This document shows positions 1 to 10,113 of a DNA stretch of 64,000 nucleotides, in pieces. The position numbers and the translations under genes are program-made. This stretch comes from Thermococcus sp. 2319x1 (GTDB taxonomy: Archaea > Methanobacteriota_B > Thermococci > Thermococcales > Thermococcaceae): NCBI RefSeq assembly GCF_001484685.1, contig NZ_CP012200.1:1606321-1670320 (forward strand). The letters run 5' to 3'. The notes under the pieces were generated by a model. It saw only the letters and a program-made list of their open reading frames with translations. It was not told where the DNA came from and made no database searches. The number at the start of each line of letters is the position of its first letter. The stretch's first letter is position 1.

Positions 1-1393
1 TATCTCCATACATCTGGATGTATTCACTGGGAGTTACCGTCCTTATCAAGCCCTGCTTTTGAAGTTCGGTAAGCTTCTTGTACAGCTCCTCAAGGAATAT
101 CTTACCATCAAACGGGTAGTGTTCCCATGGGTTCTCCCCATCGAGGGTTACCACATAAACAAGGCTTCCATCGTAGTTCTCTCTTTGTATCTTGAGAAGC
201 TCATTAACGAAGTCTTCAACCGCCTCGTACTGGTTCATTCCTGAATACCTAAACCCCACCCTATCGCTCAAGTCGTGATTCCTTGGGAAGAGATAGATTT
301 TCTTGCCGTTAAATTCAGCCACCCAAGGTTTATAGTAATTCTCAACTGTGTTGGGAATTCCAAGAATGTTAAGAACCATCTGATCAGTCATTACCCACTT
401 CCATCCATTGTTAGCTAATATCTCAAGGGTCTTATCGTTTAAAGCACTCTCCGCAGCCCATCCTCCTTGAGGTTCAACTCTGTTATCTCCCAAATACTTT
501 TTGTAGAGCTCGTGGGCTTTCTTTACGTGGGCATCAAAATCCTCGTACCATCCAAAGTCGTTGAGCAGTGGACCAATTGGATGGGCATATGGCACTACGG
601 TAACTTCAACATTTCCGTTTCCAAGGAGGTAGTTTATCTTCTCATGTTCTTCAAACGTGTGATTTAGAAGCCACATCTGGTGTTTTAAGACAATTGCTAC
701 ATCTTCCCTGGTGTACCCGCCAACATTAACTTTGTCGTAAAGTGCCTTAAGCTCTGGAGTGTTGATTATGTAGTTATAGTCGGTCCAAGCCAAGTTGAAC
801 AAGACAGCTAAGTCAATGTAATCCTGCTCCGTGAATTCAGCCGTTATTTTCACTTTCTGCTCATTTAAAGGTAAGTTTGCATACTTTTTAAACGCATTAT
901 TCCTCTTCTCCTTGAGCTCTGTATATCTTCCCCATTGTTTCCTGTAAGGGTTGCCGTTTTCATCTGCAACAGGTTCTCCATTCCAAGGTATGGTATGATC
1001 AAAAAAGCCTCCTGGAGCCTGAAGCATGAACCATTTGTCTTCGAGTGTTAGCGGTTCCCCGTTTGCTATTTTCTCCGTGACTATCTGATAGGTATCCTTT
1101 TTACCGTTCATGTAATCGGCAAGCTGGGCAATCAAAGAACCCGACAAATCTATAGCAACATGAACATCTTGGTATTTGCTGAGATAGTTTGCCATCTTCC
1201 AGTAATTGTTGGCTGCATGCAGCCTAACCCAAGGTCTGGTATAAATATCTTGAATTGGATCGTAGTAGTACGGTTGGTGCTGATGCCACACAATAATAAC
1301 GTTCAATGGCTTTGGCTCTTCTGCCTTAACTCCCACTTCAGCAATGCTCAAGGCAACTAAAAATATGAAAAACATTGCCAAACCTTTTTTCAT
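1..1393 (-). CDS. apu: Amylopullulanase (GH57), N-terminal part, cut by window edge
   Basis: Secreted type II pullulanase that cleaves alpha-1,4 and alpha-1,6 links of starch and pullulan, feeding the transporter encoded just upstream. The frame starts at ATG 1393 with a signal peptide of about 24 residues ending in VKA, followed by the GH57 signature WHQHQPYYYDP. The catalytic nucleophile is seen in GGWAAES (Glu315 of the precursor, Glu291 after removing 24 residues) and the acid/base in TLDGENPWEHY (Asp418, mature 394). This spacing matches the residues reported for Thermococcus and Pyrococcus amylopullulanases, from memory. It is the last gene of malE-malF-malG-apu in this window, 10 bp after malG. 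The 464 codons present cover the catalytic region; the C-terminal part lies outside. Confidence 0.93.
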   Translation of the reverse strand, partial: MKKGLAMFFIFLVALSIAEVGVKAEEPKPLNVIIVWHQHQPYYYDPIQDIYTRPWVRLHAANNYWKMANYLSKYQDVHVAIDLSGSLIAQLADYMNGKKDTYQIVTEKIANGEPLTLEDKWFMLQAPGGFFDHTIPWNGEPVADENGNPYRKQWGRYTELKEKRNNAFKKYANLPLNEQKVKITAEFTEQDYIDLAVLFNLAWTDYNYIINTPELKALYDKVNVGGYTREDVAIVLKHQMWLLNHTFEEHEKINYLLGNGNVEVTVVPYAHPIGPLLNDFGWYEDFDAHVKKAHELYKKYLGDNRVEPQGGWAAESALNDKTLEILANNGWKWVMTDQMVLNILGIPNTVENYYKPWVAEFNGKKIYLFPRNHDLSDRVGFRYSGMNQYEAVEDFVNELLKIQRENYDGSLVYVVTLDGENPWEHYPFDGKIFLEELYKKLTELQKQGLIRTVTPSEYIQMYGD

Positions 1394-1403
1394 TTCTATC
1401 ACC

Positions 1404-2744
1404 TCATTCCTTTAATCCTCCAAGAGTAAGCCCACTTCTTACATAGTTTTGAGCCAAGAGGAACATTATAAACACGGGTAATGCGAATACCAACGCGGCC
1501 GCGGCAAATTGGTTCCATGAGATGGATCTCAGGTTCGCAAGCATTGTGTACAGCCATACAGTTAGAGGATAGTTCTCTTGGTTAAGGAGCAAGTTAGCGA
1601 GTATAAGCTCTGTCCAACCTCCGATGAATGCAAATATTGCCACTGTTGCCAATCCGGGAAGAGCCATTGGAATAAGCACGTGCCTTATAATCTGCAAATA
1701 GTTTGCCCCATCTACCAACGCCGCTTCATCAAAATCCGGGGGGATTGAATCAAGGTAGGACTTCAAGAGCCATGTGTTAAAGGGCACTCCGCCAGCGGCG
1801 TAGATTACTGGCAAAACAAAGATGTTATTGGTCAAGTGGAGTTTCACCAACATACCGTACAATGCAACCAATCCCGCTATCCCCAGTCCTCCAGCGACCT
1901 GAGTGAACATCAAGTAAAAGTATAGGACGTGTTCTCTCCCAAAGAACTTAAGTCTTGAAAATGCATACGCAGAGGGTATCACAAACAAGAGCGTCAAGAT
2001 AACGGTGAGACTGGCTATCAGTAGACTTCTCTTCATGTAATCTGGGACTTCTCCACCTACTTTTGCTAAGCGAATAAATGCAAAGTTAGTCGCGGTGAAT
2101 GTTGCCTCCTCAGCTGTTATTATTCCCCCCTCTTTTATCTCCATTTCCACGCTCTGGGCTTCATAGGTGTTTTCATTGATTTTGGTGAATTTTGAAAGAT
2201 CTAAAGGTACTTCATTGGAACTGACAGTTATTATCACCTTTTGTGCAGATACTTTAAGGTTCTTAACACCGCCGGTACTTTCAATCCGATTGGCATTTAG
2301 TTTTATCGATTCACCTCCGACAATAATTTGAGTCCCATCGGGTTCTTGTCTCTCCTCCCCACCCTTTCTCTCGAGTATTTCTGTATCTATCAAGGTGAAC
2401 CTACTCGAATAGCTTCCTACAATCCTGGCCTCATGAAGTTCTATCTCATATCTGTTTAAGGAATCCTTTATAATTCCTTGTTTAGCATTTATCTCAAAGT
2501 TTGTTGTTTTTATCAGCCCCTCCGTATGACCAAAAAGCAGATCGCGGTAATTGGAGAAAGTCACTTTATCCGGAATTAGGTCAATTTCAGTAGTGGCAAG
2601 AGTTCCCGAAGGCTTAACAGAGAGCATTGCCATATAATAGACTGGGAAGAGCAGAATTGCCAAAACAAAAAGTGCCAGTAAAGTAAGCGCAAATGACTTC
2701 AATAGCTCATCTTTCCGTTTGGGTAGTTCAACTTTAAGTTTCAT
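1404..2744 (-). CDS. malG: Maltodextrin ABC transporter permease MalG with large extracytoplasmic insert
   Basis: One of two membrane subunits of a maltose/maltodextrin importer. The first helix is at about residues 15-40. The EAA loop that docks the ATPase is visible near residue 345 (EAALVDGANY), and the permease core runs from about residue 235 to the end. At 446 residues it is much longer than the usual 280-300 because about 165 residues (roughly 70-230), polar and beta-rich, sit between helix 1 and helix 2. Topology places this insert outside the cell. ATG 2744 overlaps the malF stop by 4 bp (ATGA), so translation is probably coupled. The apu gene follows after 10 bp. The matching ATPase gene malK is not in the window. 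Confidence 0.93.
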   Translation of the reverse strand: MKLKVELPKRKDELLKSFALTLLALFVLAILLFPVYYMAMLSVKPSGTLATTEIDLIPDKVTFSNYRDLLFGHTEGLIKTTNFEINAKQGIIKDSLNRYEIELHEARIVGSYSSRFTLIDTEILERKGGEERQEPDGTQIIVGGESIKLNANRIESTGGVKNLKVSAQKVIITVSSNEVPLDLSKFTKINENTYEAQSVEMEIKEGGIITAEEATFTATNFAFIRLAKVGGEVPDYMKRSLLIASLTVILTLLFVIPSAYAFSRLKFFGREHVLYFYLMFTQVAGGLGIAGLVALYGMLVKLHLTNNIFVLPVIYAAGGVPFNTWLLKSYLDSIPPDFDEAALVDGANYLQIIRHVLIPMALPGLATVAIFAFIGGWTELILANLLLNQENYPLTVWLYTMLANLRSISWNQFAAAALVFALPVFIMFLLAQNYVRSGLTLGGLKE

Positions 2745-3643
2745 CCCTTAACACCCTCCTGCAGTCTTGTTACCCTCATGTTAACGAACATATAAACTGC
2801 AAGGACTATTGTTGCTATAAGCAAAATGGCTGCCGCTCTTCCGTAGTGGGGAACTGAACTGCCGAAAGCTTTTCTATATCCATAAAGGAGCAGAAATCTG
2901 TCTTCAAAAAGACCTGCGTTGTAAATGAAGGGGACAAGGAAGTACTGAAAGCTTGCCGCGGAAGTTAGAATTGTGGCAAAAGCAATAGGCTTGCTGACAA
3001 TCGGGATAACCACCTTTGTCAATCTCTGCCAGTAGCTTGCCCCATCAATAATCGCTGCCTCAATGAGTGTATCCGGAACACTCTGAAGGGCTGAGGTTAT
3101 TACCGTCATCATAAACGGATATGCAAGCCACACTTCAATTACGTTTAAAGCAACAAAGCCCCAAGTTACACTCGTCATCCAGTCTGGTGGGTTCGTTATC
3201 CCCAAGTTCCTCAACATTATGTTAACCGGGCCAACAACAGGATCAAACATAAAGCGCCATACCATCACGGAAAAAAGCAATGGCAGTGCCCATGGAATTA
3301 TCAAAAGGGCTCTATAAAAGAATTTGCCCTTTACGTACTTGTTATTATACAGAACACTCAAAAGAATTCCAACAACTACCTTCAAAGTAACACTCGTTGC
3401 CACAAAAATCCAAGTCCACACAAAAGCGGATCTGAACTTTGGATCACTTAACGCCCATCTAAAGTTTTCCAACCCAACAAACCTCAACGGCTCTGCGGTG
3501 GGAGCCTGTATTGGAAAATTACCCAACTTGGCATTTGTGAACGCAATATAAATGGAGTATAAGATTGGATAGATGTTAAAAAACAAGAACGCTACCATGC
3601 CGGGTAATATTAAAGCGAGAGCGGCCATTGTTTTTTTGTCCAT
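2741..3643 (-). CDS. malF: Maltodextrin ABC transporter permease MalF
   Basis: Membrane subunit partnering MalG. It has 300 residues with six predicted helices and a canonical EAA loop (EAAIIDGASYWQRL) near residue 195. It lacks the long periplasmic P2 loop known from enterobacterial MalF; in this operon the large external domain is in MalG instead. It starts at ATG 3643, 46 bp after malE, and overlaps malG by 4 bp. The family is carbohydrate ABC permeases (MalF/UgpA type). Substrate assignment rests on the neighbours: a maltodextrin-type binding protein, amylopullulanase and a GH13 enzyme. Confidence 0.93.
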   Translation of the reverse strand: MDKKTMAALALILPGMVAFLFFNIYPILYSIYIAFTNAKLGNFPIQAPTAEPLRFVGLENFRWALSDPKFRSAFVWTWIFVATSVTLKVVVGILLSVLYNNKYVKGKFFYRALLIIPWALPLLFSVMVWRFMFDPVVGPVNIMLRNLGITNPPDWMTSVTWGFVALNVIEVWLAYPFMMTVITSALQSVPDTLIEAAIIDGASYWQRLTKVVIPIVSKPIAFATILTSAASFQYFLVPFIYNAGLFEDRFLLLYGYRKAFGSSVPHYGRAAAILLIATIVLAVYMFVNMRVTRLQEGVKG

Positions 3644-3689
3644 CTACTCACACCTCCAAGAATTAAAAAGTGTAGAAAGAAAAAGAAAA

Positions 3690-4979
<1,290 letters not shown>

Positions 4980-5005
4980 TCACCTCTTGAATATTTCAAA
5001 GTTAG

Positions 5006-5034
5006 TATCATTCCCAGTGATATATATACCTTAC
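5006..5034 (-). promoter_or_regulatory. mal operon promoter with TGM-type operator
   Basis: Read on the minus strand, a TATA-like run (GGTATATATATCAC) lies at about 5017-5030. Overlapping its downstream edge is TATCAC-N5-ATGATA at 5022-5006, one mismatch from the Thermococcales glycolytic motif TATCAC-N5-GTGATA bound by Tgr/TrmBL1. A site downstream of the TATA box is the arrangement reported for genes repressed by Tgr in the absence of maltooligosaccharides. The site is about 33 bp upstream of the malE start. Confidence 0.75.
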
Positions 5035-5097
5035 GCTTTGATGATCACAGAATAGCAGATGCCCTAAAGGGGACATCAATGAAAAAATTTGAAATTC

Positions 5098-7065
5098 TCA
5101 AGGGAGACGACCAACAAAAAATGAGAACGGTTCAAGCTCGATATCATTCAAATTACCCAACAACACTTTATCCGGTAGTTTTTTGATCGAAACAGAATTA
5201 TCTGAGTAGTTTATTCCAATTAAGAGCCTCTCTTCCTCATGTATTCTCTCATAAAGCAACAATCCCTCTCGAAATTCCACCGGCTCAAATGTCCCCATTT
5301 GTAGTGCTTTGCTGGTCTTCCTGAGCTGTATAAGTTTTTTTGTAAGATAAAATATCCTTAGATCCCATCTCTTGCTATCCCATTCCATAGGTGCCCTTGA
5401 ACTCTCCATAAAAGGAGCCTCCATATTTCTCATCCCAATTTCATCGCCATAGTAAATAGACGGAATCCCCTTGTACGTGAAAAGGAAAACCAAGGCGCAG
5501 AGATATTTTCTTTTATCCCCAAGCAGGCTAAGCATCCTGTCTACATCGTGGTTATCTAAGAAATTATACATAACGTACTCAGCAGGGCCATAGTAAAAGC
5601 TTAAAAGCTCAAGCCAGTTGAGGAATTCCCTTGCATCAATCTCCCTAGCGACAAAAAATCTCAAAATTGCCTCATACAATGGATAGTTCATGGTTCCATG
5701 AAACTTGTTGAATATCCACAACCTGGCATCGTCCATCACCTCTCCAACTAGATAAACATCACTGGGCAACTTTTCCCTAATTTCTTCCCATACTTCAGGT
5801 GGAACACCGTGAGCAACATCTAATCTCCACCCATCTGCCCCTTTTCTAACCCAGTACTCCATTACATCCCTGATGAAGTCCCTTGCTTCTTTTTTCTCAT
5901 GGTTTAAACGAGGCATCAGCCATACGGAATAAAAGCTTTCATAGTTCCATTTGAGGGCCTTAAGTTGACTATATTTTTCATCCCATGGGAGTTTTGAATT
6001 CAGAATATCGAGGAACTCCTCTGGAACAACTGGGAAACCTGTTATACGATAAAAATCCCTGTATTTACTGTTTTCTCCGTTCTTCACTACATCCTGAAAG
6101 TAGGGATGGAAAAAGCTCGTATGATGAAAGACTCCATCTAAAATAAGCTTTATATCCCGTTTCTTCAGCTTTTGCACCAATTTTTCAAAAGCTTTATCTC
6201 CCCCGAATTTCCGAGCAACATGGAAATAGTCAACGATGTCATAACCGTGATATGTCATTGACTCGAAGATCGGGGTTAGGTAAAGTGCATTAACACCGAG
6301 TTCCTCAATGTAGTCAAGTTTCTCTATAATGCCCTCAAGATCACCGCCGTGGTGAGTGACAGTTTTAAATTCTATACAATTGTGCGGGTCATTCTCTGGA
6401 TTCCCATTGGCAAAGCGGTCGGGCATTATTTGATAAAAGACTCTCTCAAAGATCCACGCGGGTGGTTTAAATCTTTCCCTCTGCTCGTTAAAATCCACCT
6501 TAAAGTCTCCATAATCGATAATTTCATCTGCTTCATGAATCTCAAAGTAATACTCAAGTTCTTCTTTTCTGGGCAGAACTGCTTCAAAATATTCAAAGAG
6601 TTCATCCTGTGCTTTTTTTCTCATTTCATATTTTTGGTCTGAAATTAAAAACACTCCTTCAGCCACTCCCTTCATGGCTCTAAAGCGAATGTACGTTGAG
6701 TCCCCCAAAGAATAAGCATATACCAAGGAGGGATAATGGTAAAATTTCTCTCCCGAGAAGATCTTGGCAACATTAACAGTTTTTTCAAATTTATACGAAA
6801 GCCTTCTGTACACAGTTTTTTCGTTATTTTCAAAATCCAATGTTAAATTTCCATCGATCGAAAATGCATAGTACCAGATTCCCTCGGGAAGCTCGACTTT
6901 TATGTACCATCTATCTCCCTTTTCTTTCATTCTAAAGCTTCCCTCGTTGAATGCATTAAAATTTCCCAAAAGATAGGCATAGGATCCGCGTTTGGGTATG
7001 GAGAACTCTACAATTCCAACTTTTCCGAGGTAATCATCGTCTCTAAATCCGAAAATTTTATACAT
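5098..7065 (-). CDS. Cyclomaltodextrinase/neopullulanase-type GH13 alpha-glucosidase
   Basis: Hydrolyses cyclodextrins, maltodextrins or pullulan. The N-terminal part (about 1-125) is beta-rich, as in the N domain of GH13_20 enzymes. The (beta/alpha)8 barrel starts near residue 205 (FYQIMPDRFANGN). The catalytic triad is visible: Asp416 in GWRLDVAHG, Glu442 in LVGEVMDD and Asp507 in FLDNHDVDR. There is no signal peptide, so it is probably cytoplasmic and acts on imported oligosaccharides. ATG 7065 is chosen over the in-frame GTG at 7074 because GAGGTG overlaps that GTG and lies 6 bases before the ATG. It is divergent from the regulator gene and just upstream of the mal operon. Confidence 0.9.
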   Translation of the reverse strand: MYKIFGFRDDDYLGKVGIVEFSIPKRGSYAYLLGNFNAFNEGSFRMKEKGDRWYIKVELPEGIWYYAFSIDGNLTLDFENNEKTVYRRLSYKFEKTVNVAKIFSGEKFYHYPSLVYAYSLGDSTYIRFRAMKGVAEGVFLISDQKYEMRKKAQDELFEYFEAVLPRKEELEYYFEIHEADEIIDYGDFKVDFNEQRERFKPPAWIFERVFYQIMPDRFANGNPENDPHNCIEFKTVTHHGGDLEGIIEKLDYIEELGVNALYLTPIFESMTYHGYDIVDYFHVARKFGGDKAFEKLVQKLKKRDIKLILDGVFHHTSFFHPYFQDVVKNGENSKYRDFYRITGFPVVPEEFLDILNSKLPWDEKYSQLKALKWNYESFYSVWLMPRLNHEKKEARDFIRDVMEYWVRKGADGWRLDVAHGVPPEVWEEIREKLPSDVYLVGEVMDDARLWIFNKFHGTMNYPLYEAILRFFVAREIDAREFLNWLELLSFYYGPAEYVMYNFLDNHDVDRMLSLLGDKRKYLCALVFLFTYKGIPSIYYGDEIGMRNMEAPFMESSRAPMEWDSKRWDLRIFYLTKKLIQLRKTSKALQMGTFEPVEFREGLLLYERIHEEERLLIGINYSDNSVSIKKLPDKVLLGNLNDIELEPFSFFVGRLP

Positions 7066-7149
7066 GTTAAACACCTCTCATGATTATGTATCACCTTTGA
7101 TGTTTAAATTGTCAAAAGTGAATATTAAAAATCTTTAGGAGGAGAAAAA
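7066..7149. promoter_or_regulatory. Divergent promoter region of GH13 gene and trmBL1-like gene
   Basis: This 84 bp gap holds a TTTAAA core near 7102-7107 that could serve either direction. A TATCAC half-site at 7089-7094 lies on the GH13 side and overlaps a small palindrome TGAT-N5-ATCA at 7081-7093. A full TGM operator is not present. A strong AGGAGGAG ribosome site at about 7137-7144 precedes the regulator ATG at 7150. Confidence 0.45.
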
Positions 7150-8175
7150 ATGAGGGAAGAAGAGATAATTAAAATGCTTCAAAAGCTCGGTCTAACAAAA
7201 TACGAAAGCTTGGCATATATAACCCTTCTAAAACTGGGAATCAGCAAAGCTACAGACCTTACAAAGGAAAGTGGAATCCCCCACACGAGGATATACGACG
7301 TGTTGAGCTCTCTTCACAGAAAGGGATTTGTGGACATTATGCACGGAACCCCGAGGATGTACAAGCCCGTGAATCCGGAAATAGTTTTTGAGAAACTTAA
7401 AGAAGAGCTTCTAAGTGATATAGAAGCCGTAAAAAATGCCCTCCTTGAACTCTACAAATCCATACATGGAGAGGACATACCAGAGATATGGACAATTCAT
7501 GGGTTCGAAAACACTTTGGAAAGGGCGGAATACATAATAAGAAGCGCAAGACAGGAAGTATTGATAAACACCCCTTTTGAGTTTTTACGATTGCTCAAAG
7601 ACGAAATTAAAAAGAGAAAGGATGTTATATTTGTAATTGTAAGCAACTTTGAAGAAATTCCCGAGTGGCTTAACAAGGAGAACGTGATTTTAGCCAAAAG
7701 CGGAGGAGCTCCGTGGCTGATGGCAACCTGGATTATAGGAGATGTGGACTACGCGCTCTTTTTTGGAGCACTTCCAAAGGACAGGAGAAGAGAAAAATTC
7801 TATTCCTTCTGGGGCAAATCTCCAAAGTTAATCCAGAATTATATGCACTGGTTCTACACGATGTACTTTGACAACAGTGAAGTCATAAAGCCCGTTGAAT
7901 ATGAAAAACTCAAGAAGCCCTTTGAAATTGCCAATATAAGAACACTCATAACGATCCTTAAACAAGCAGGGCTACCAAGAAAGATAGAGGTCATAGGGCA
8001 CTTCGTTGATACAAGAGAGGAAGCAACGATAAAAGGTGAGGTTATTGAATATGAGTACACATCCCTCACGGCCAACATAACCATCAAAGACGAAGCAGAA
8101 AAAGAGTGGAAAGTTGGAGGACTGGGAAGCTACTTTGAAGACGTTGAGGGAGAAAAGTTCATTGTGTTGGAATAA
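7150..8175 (+). CDS. trmBL1: TrmB-family sugar-responsive regulator (TrmBL1/Tgr-like)
   Basis: DNA-binding regulator of sugar transport and glycolysis/gluconeogenesis. The N-terminal winged helix (about 1-85) carries the TrmB pattern LGLTKYESLAYITLLKLG and a recognition helix near SGIPHTRIYDVLSSL. The C-terminal part (about 110-340) matches the TrmB sugar-binding region, including the motif WTIHGFENT. Its 341 residues suit the Thermococcales family. It sits between the GH13 gene and glgA, beside the mal operon, the usual place of the Tgr gene. The mal promoter shows a TGM site, so it probably controls that operon. The paralogue name (TrmB versus TrmBL1) is inferred from context. Confidence 0.85.
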   Translation: MREEEIIKMLQKLGLTKYESLAYITLLKLGISKATDLTKESGIPHTRIYDVLSSLHRKGFVDIMHGTPRMYKPVNPEIVFEKLKEELLSDIEAVKNALLELYKSIHGEDIPEIWTIHGFENTLERAEYIIRSARQEVLINTPFEFLRLLKDEIKKRKDVIFVIVSNFEEIPEWLNKENVILAKSGGAPWLMATWIIGDVDYALFFGALPKDRRREKFYSFWGKSPKLIQNYMHWFYTMYFDNSEVIKPVEYEKLKKPFEIANIRTLITILKQAGLPRKIEVIGHFVDTREEATIKGEVIEYEYTSLTANITIKDEAEKEWKVGGLGSYFEDVEGEKFIVLE

Positions 8176-8191
8176 CACGGAGGGAATCGAT

Positions 8192-9559
8192 GTGAAAATA
8201 CTAATGCTTGGATTCGAGTACTTGCCGGTGAAAGTTGGCGGACTTGCGGAGGCTATCACAAGCATCGCAGAAACTTTAGCAAAGCTCAACAACGAAGTCT
8301 GGGTCTTTACGCCTTCTCACGGCCATATCGATGGAAAAAAACTTCTCGAGTTTGATATCAATGTCTACGGGGGCAAAGAAAAGGTAACCATATACGAAAG
8401 GGTTCAAAACGGCGTTAGAATATTCGCCCTAAGCAGCAACTTGCTTGACAACAAAGACGTCTACGGTCCAGGATGGGAGGGAATGCTGGGCAAAGCCATG
8501 CAGTTTGGAAAGGCAAGTGTTGGTCTGCTGAACTATTTGATAGAGAATGAAGGAAAACCAGATGTGTTGCATTTCCACGACTGGCATACCGTCTTTGCCG
8601 GGGCTTTAATTAAAAAGTACTTCCAGATTCCAGCAGTCTTCACAATTCACAGGCTCAACAAATCCAAAGTTCCGGCTCATTACTTCCACGAAGCCCATCT
8701 CGGCGAGTTAGCCCCTTATCCCGATATAGACCCAGAGTACGTGGGTGCTTATATAGCCGATGTAGTGACGACCGTAAGCAGAAGCTATCTCTGGGAGGAG
8801 TGGGGCTTTTACAAGAACTTTGAAGGAAAGGCCACCTATGTTTACAATGGGATAGCATGCGATTTCTGGAACGAGGAATTACTGGAAAACAAAGAGCTAC
8901 CGAGGGAAGAGAGGAGAAGAAAAATTCTTGAGGGCTTAGGACTGAGCGATGGAATTGCCTTCATGTTCATTGGCAGATTCGACAGAGGACAGAAAGGTGT
9001 TGACACACTTTTAAGAGCCATTGAACTTATTGCCCAAAGTTATGCCTCTGAGTTTTCAAAAATGCGCTTCCTGATCATTGGGAAAGGGGATCCCGAGCTT
9101 GAAAGCTGGGCTCATGCATTAGGAGCAAAATATCCAGAAAACGTTAAAGTACTTACTCAAATGCTGAAAAGAGAGTTCACAAGGGAGCTCTATGGCAGCG
9201 TTGATTTTGTTATAGTGCCTTCCTACTTTGAGCCCTTCGGCTTAGTTCAGATGGAGGCCATGTGTCTGGGAGCAATTCCCATTGGATCAGCTGTTGGTGG
9301 AATAAAGGACACTATAATAAGCTTGGATGAAGACGAAGAAAATGCCACCGGATTACTTGTTCCTCCAAGAGATCCAAGTGCCCTTGCTCAGGCAATTATA
9401 ATGATGGCTAAGCTCAGAGAAGAGAGTCCCCGGATAATTGAAAAAATGCGCCAGAATGGAAAGAAAAGGACTGCCGAATTCACATGGGAAAATGCCTGCA
9501 GAAGGTACATAAGGGCATATAAGAATGACATAGACAAAGCAGTCGAGTTCCTGAAATAG
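8192..9559 (+). CDS. glgA: Glycogen synthase (GT5 family)
   Basis: Transfers glucose from a nucleotide sugar to an alpha-1,4-glucan. The N-terminal sugar-acceptor motif KVGGLAEAI is at residues 14-22. The GT-B C-terminal domain shows FIGRFDRGQKG and the E-x7-E region FEPFGLVQME. The start is GTG 8192, giving 455 residues, supported by GGAGGG 7 bases upstream; a longer frame back into the regulator gene is not needed. It begins 16 bp after trmBL1, so the two are probably cotranscribed. Archaeal enzymes of this size use UDP- or ADP-glucose; the donor cannot be read from the sequence. The C/D box sRNA encoded opposite begins at its stop codon. Confidence 0.9.
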   Translation: MKILMLGFEYLPVKVGGLAEAITSIAETLAKLNNEVWVFTPSHGHIDGKKLLEFDINVYGGKEKVTIYERVQNGVRIFALSSNLLDNKDVYGPGWEGMLGKAMQFGKASVGLLNYLIENEGKPDVLHFHDWHTVFAGALIKKYFQIPAVFTIHRLNKSKVPAHYFHEAHLGELAPYPDIDPEYVGAYIADVVTTVSRSYLWEEWGFYKNFEGKATYVYNGIACDFWNEELLENKELPREERRRKILEGLGLSDGIAFMFIGRFDRGQKGVDTLLRAIELIAQSYASEFSKMRFLIIGKGDPELESWAHALGAKYPENVKVLTQMLKREFTRELYGSVDFVIVPSYFEPFGLVQMEAMCLGAIPIGSAVGGIKDTIISLDEDEENATGLLVPPRDPSALAQAIIMMAKLREESPRIIEKMRQNGKKRTAEFTWENACRRYIRAYKNDIDKAVEFLK

Positions 9560-9616
9560 GCATCAGCACCGAGATTTGTCCTCATCTCTCGGAAGCGGCC
9601 AAGCTCATCATCTGCC
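9559..9616 (-). ncRNA. C/D box sRNA (rRNA or tRNA 2'-O-methylation guide)
   Basis: On the minus strand the order is: C box ATGATGA (9611-9605), a 12-nt guide, D' box variant CCGA, a 2-nt spacer, C' variant GATGAGG, a 13-nt guide, and D box CTGA (9566-9563). A 4-bp terminal stem GGCA/TGCC closes it. Box spacing and the total near 58 nt fit archaeal dual-guide sRNAs. A TTATAA box at about 9638-9646 is placed to start transcription near 9616. Targets were not determined. The 3' end touches the glgA stop codon. Confidence 0.75.
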
Positions 9617-9660
9617 ACAAATTTTTAATTCTTTTTTCCTTATAACGTTGAGGTGAGCAC

Positions 9661-10113
9661 ATGGACTGTCCATTCTGCAACCCACCTGAAGAAGTTTTGC
9701 TCTATGAAAACGAGAATATAAGGATTCTTATAGACTCTTTTCCCGCGAATAGGGGACATCTCCTTATAGTTCCAAAAAGGCATATTGAAGACTGGCGGAA
9801 ACTTAAAGAAGAAGAGAAGCAGGCCATAATGAAAGGGGTAGAGCTGGCAATTGAAAAGCTAAGTGAAGCTCTAAAGCCGGACGGCTTCAACGTTGGGATA
9901 AACCTTGGAGAAGCGGCTGGTCAAACGGTGGCTCACATTCATGTCCATGTGATACCGAGGTATAAAGGAGACACTAATTTCCCACGAGGGGGAGTAAGAA
10001 AGGCAGTTTTGGACGTTGAAGATGAAAATTTAAGCCTAAAGGAAAAATGGGTCAAAAACAGGCTCACTTTTGAAGAAAAAGACACCCTAAAGAGGTTATT
10101 CACTCACATCTAA
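9661..10113 (+). CDS. HIT family nucleotide-binding hydrolase
   Basis: Histidine-triad protein of 150 residues. The catalytic triad HIHVHV (His92, His94, His96) and the upstream SFPANRGHLLIVPKRH pattern are clear. Members hydrolyse dinucleoside polyphosphates or AMP-linked compounds; the substrate here is not known. An N-terminal CPFC pair suggests a zinc site, as in Fhit-like branches. The ATG is preceded by GAGGTGAG. A TATA-like CCTTATAACG lies about 20 bp upstream. Its end overlaps the convergent MazG-YbaK gene by 18 bp. Confidence 0.88.
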   Translation: MDCPFCNPPEEVLLYENENIRILIDSFPANRGHLLIVPKRHIEDWRKLKEEEKQAIMKGVELAIEKLSEALKPDGFNVGINLGEAAGQTVAHIHVHVIPRYKGDTNFPRGGVRKAVLDVEDENLSLKEKWVKNRLTFEEKDTLKRLFTHI

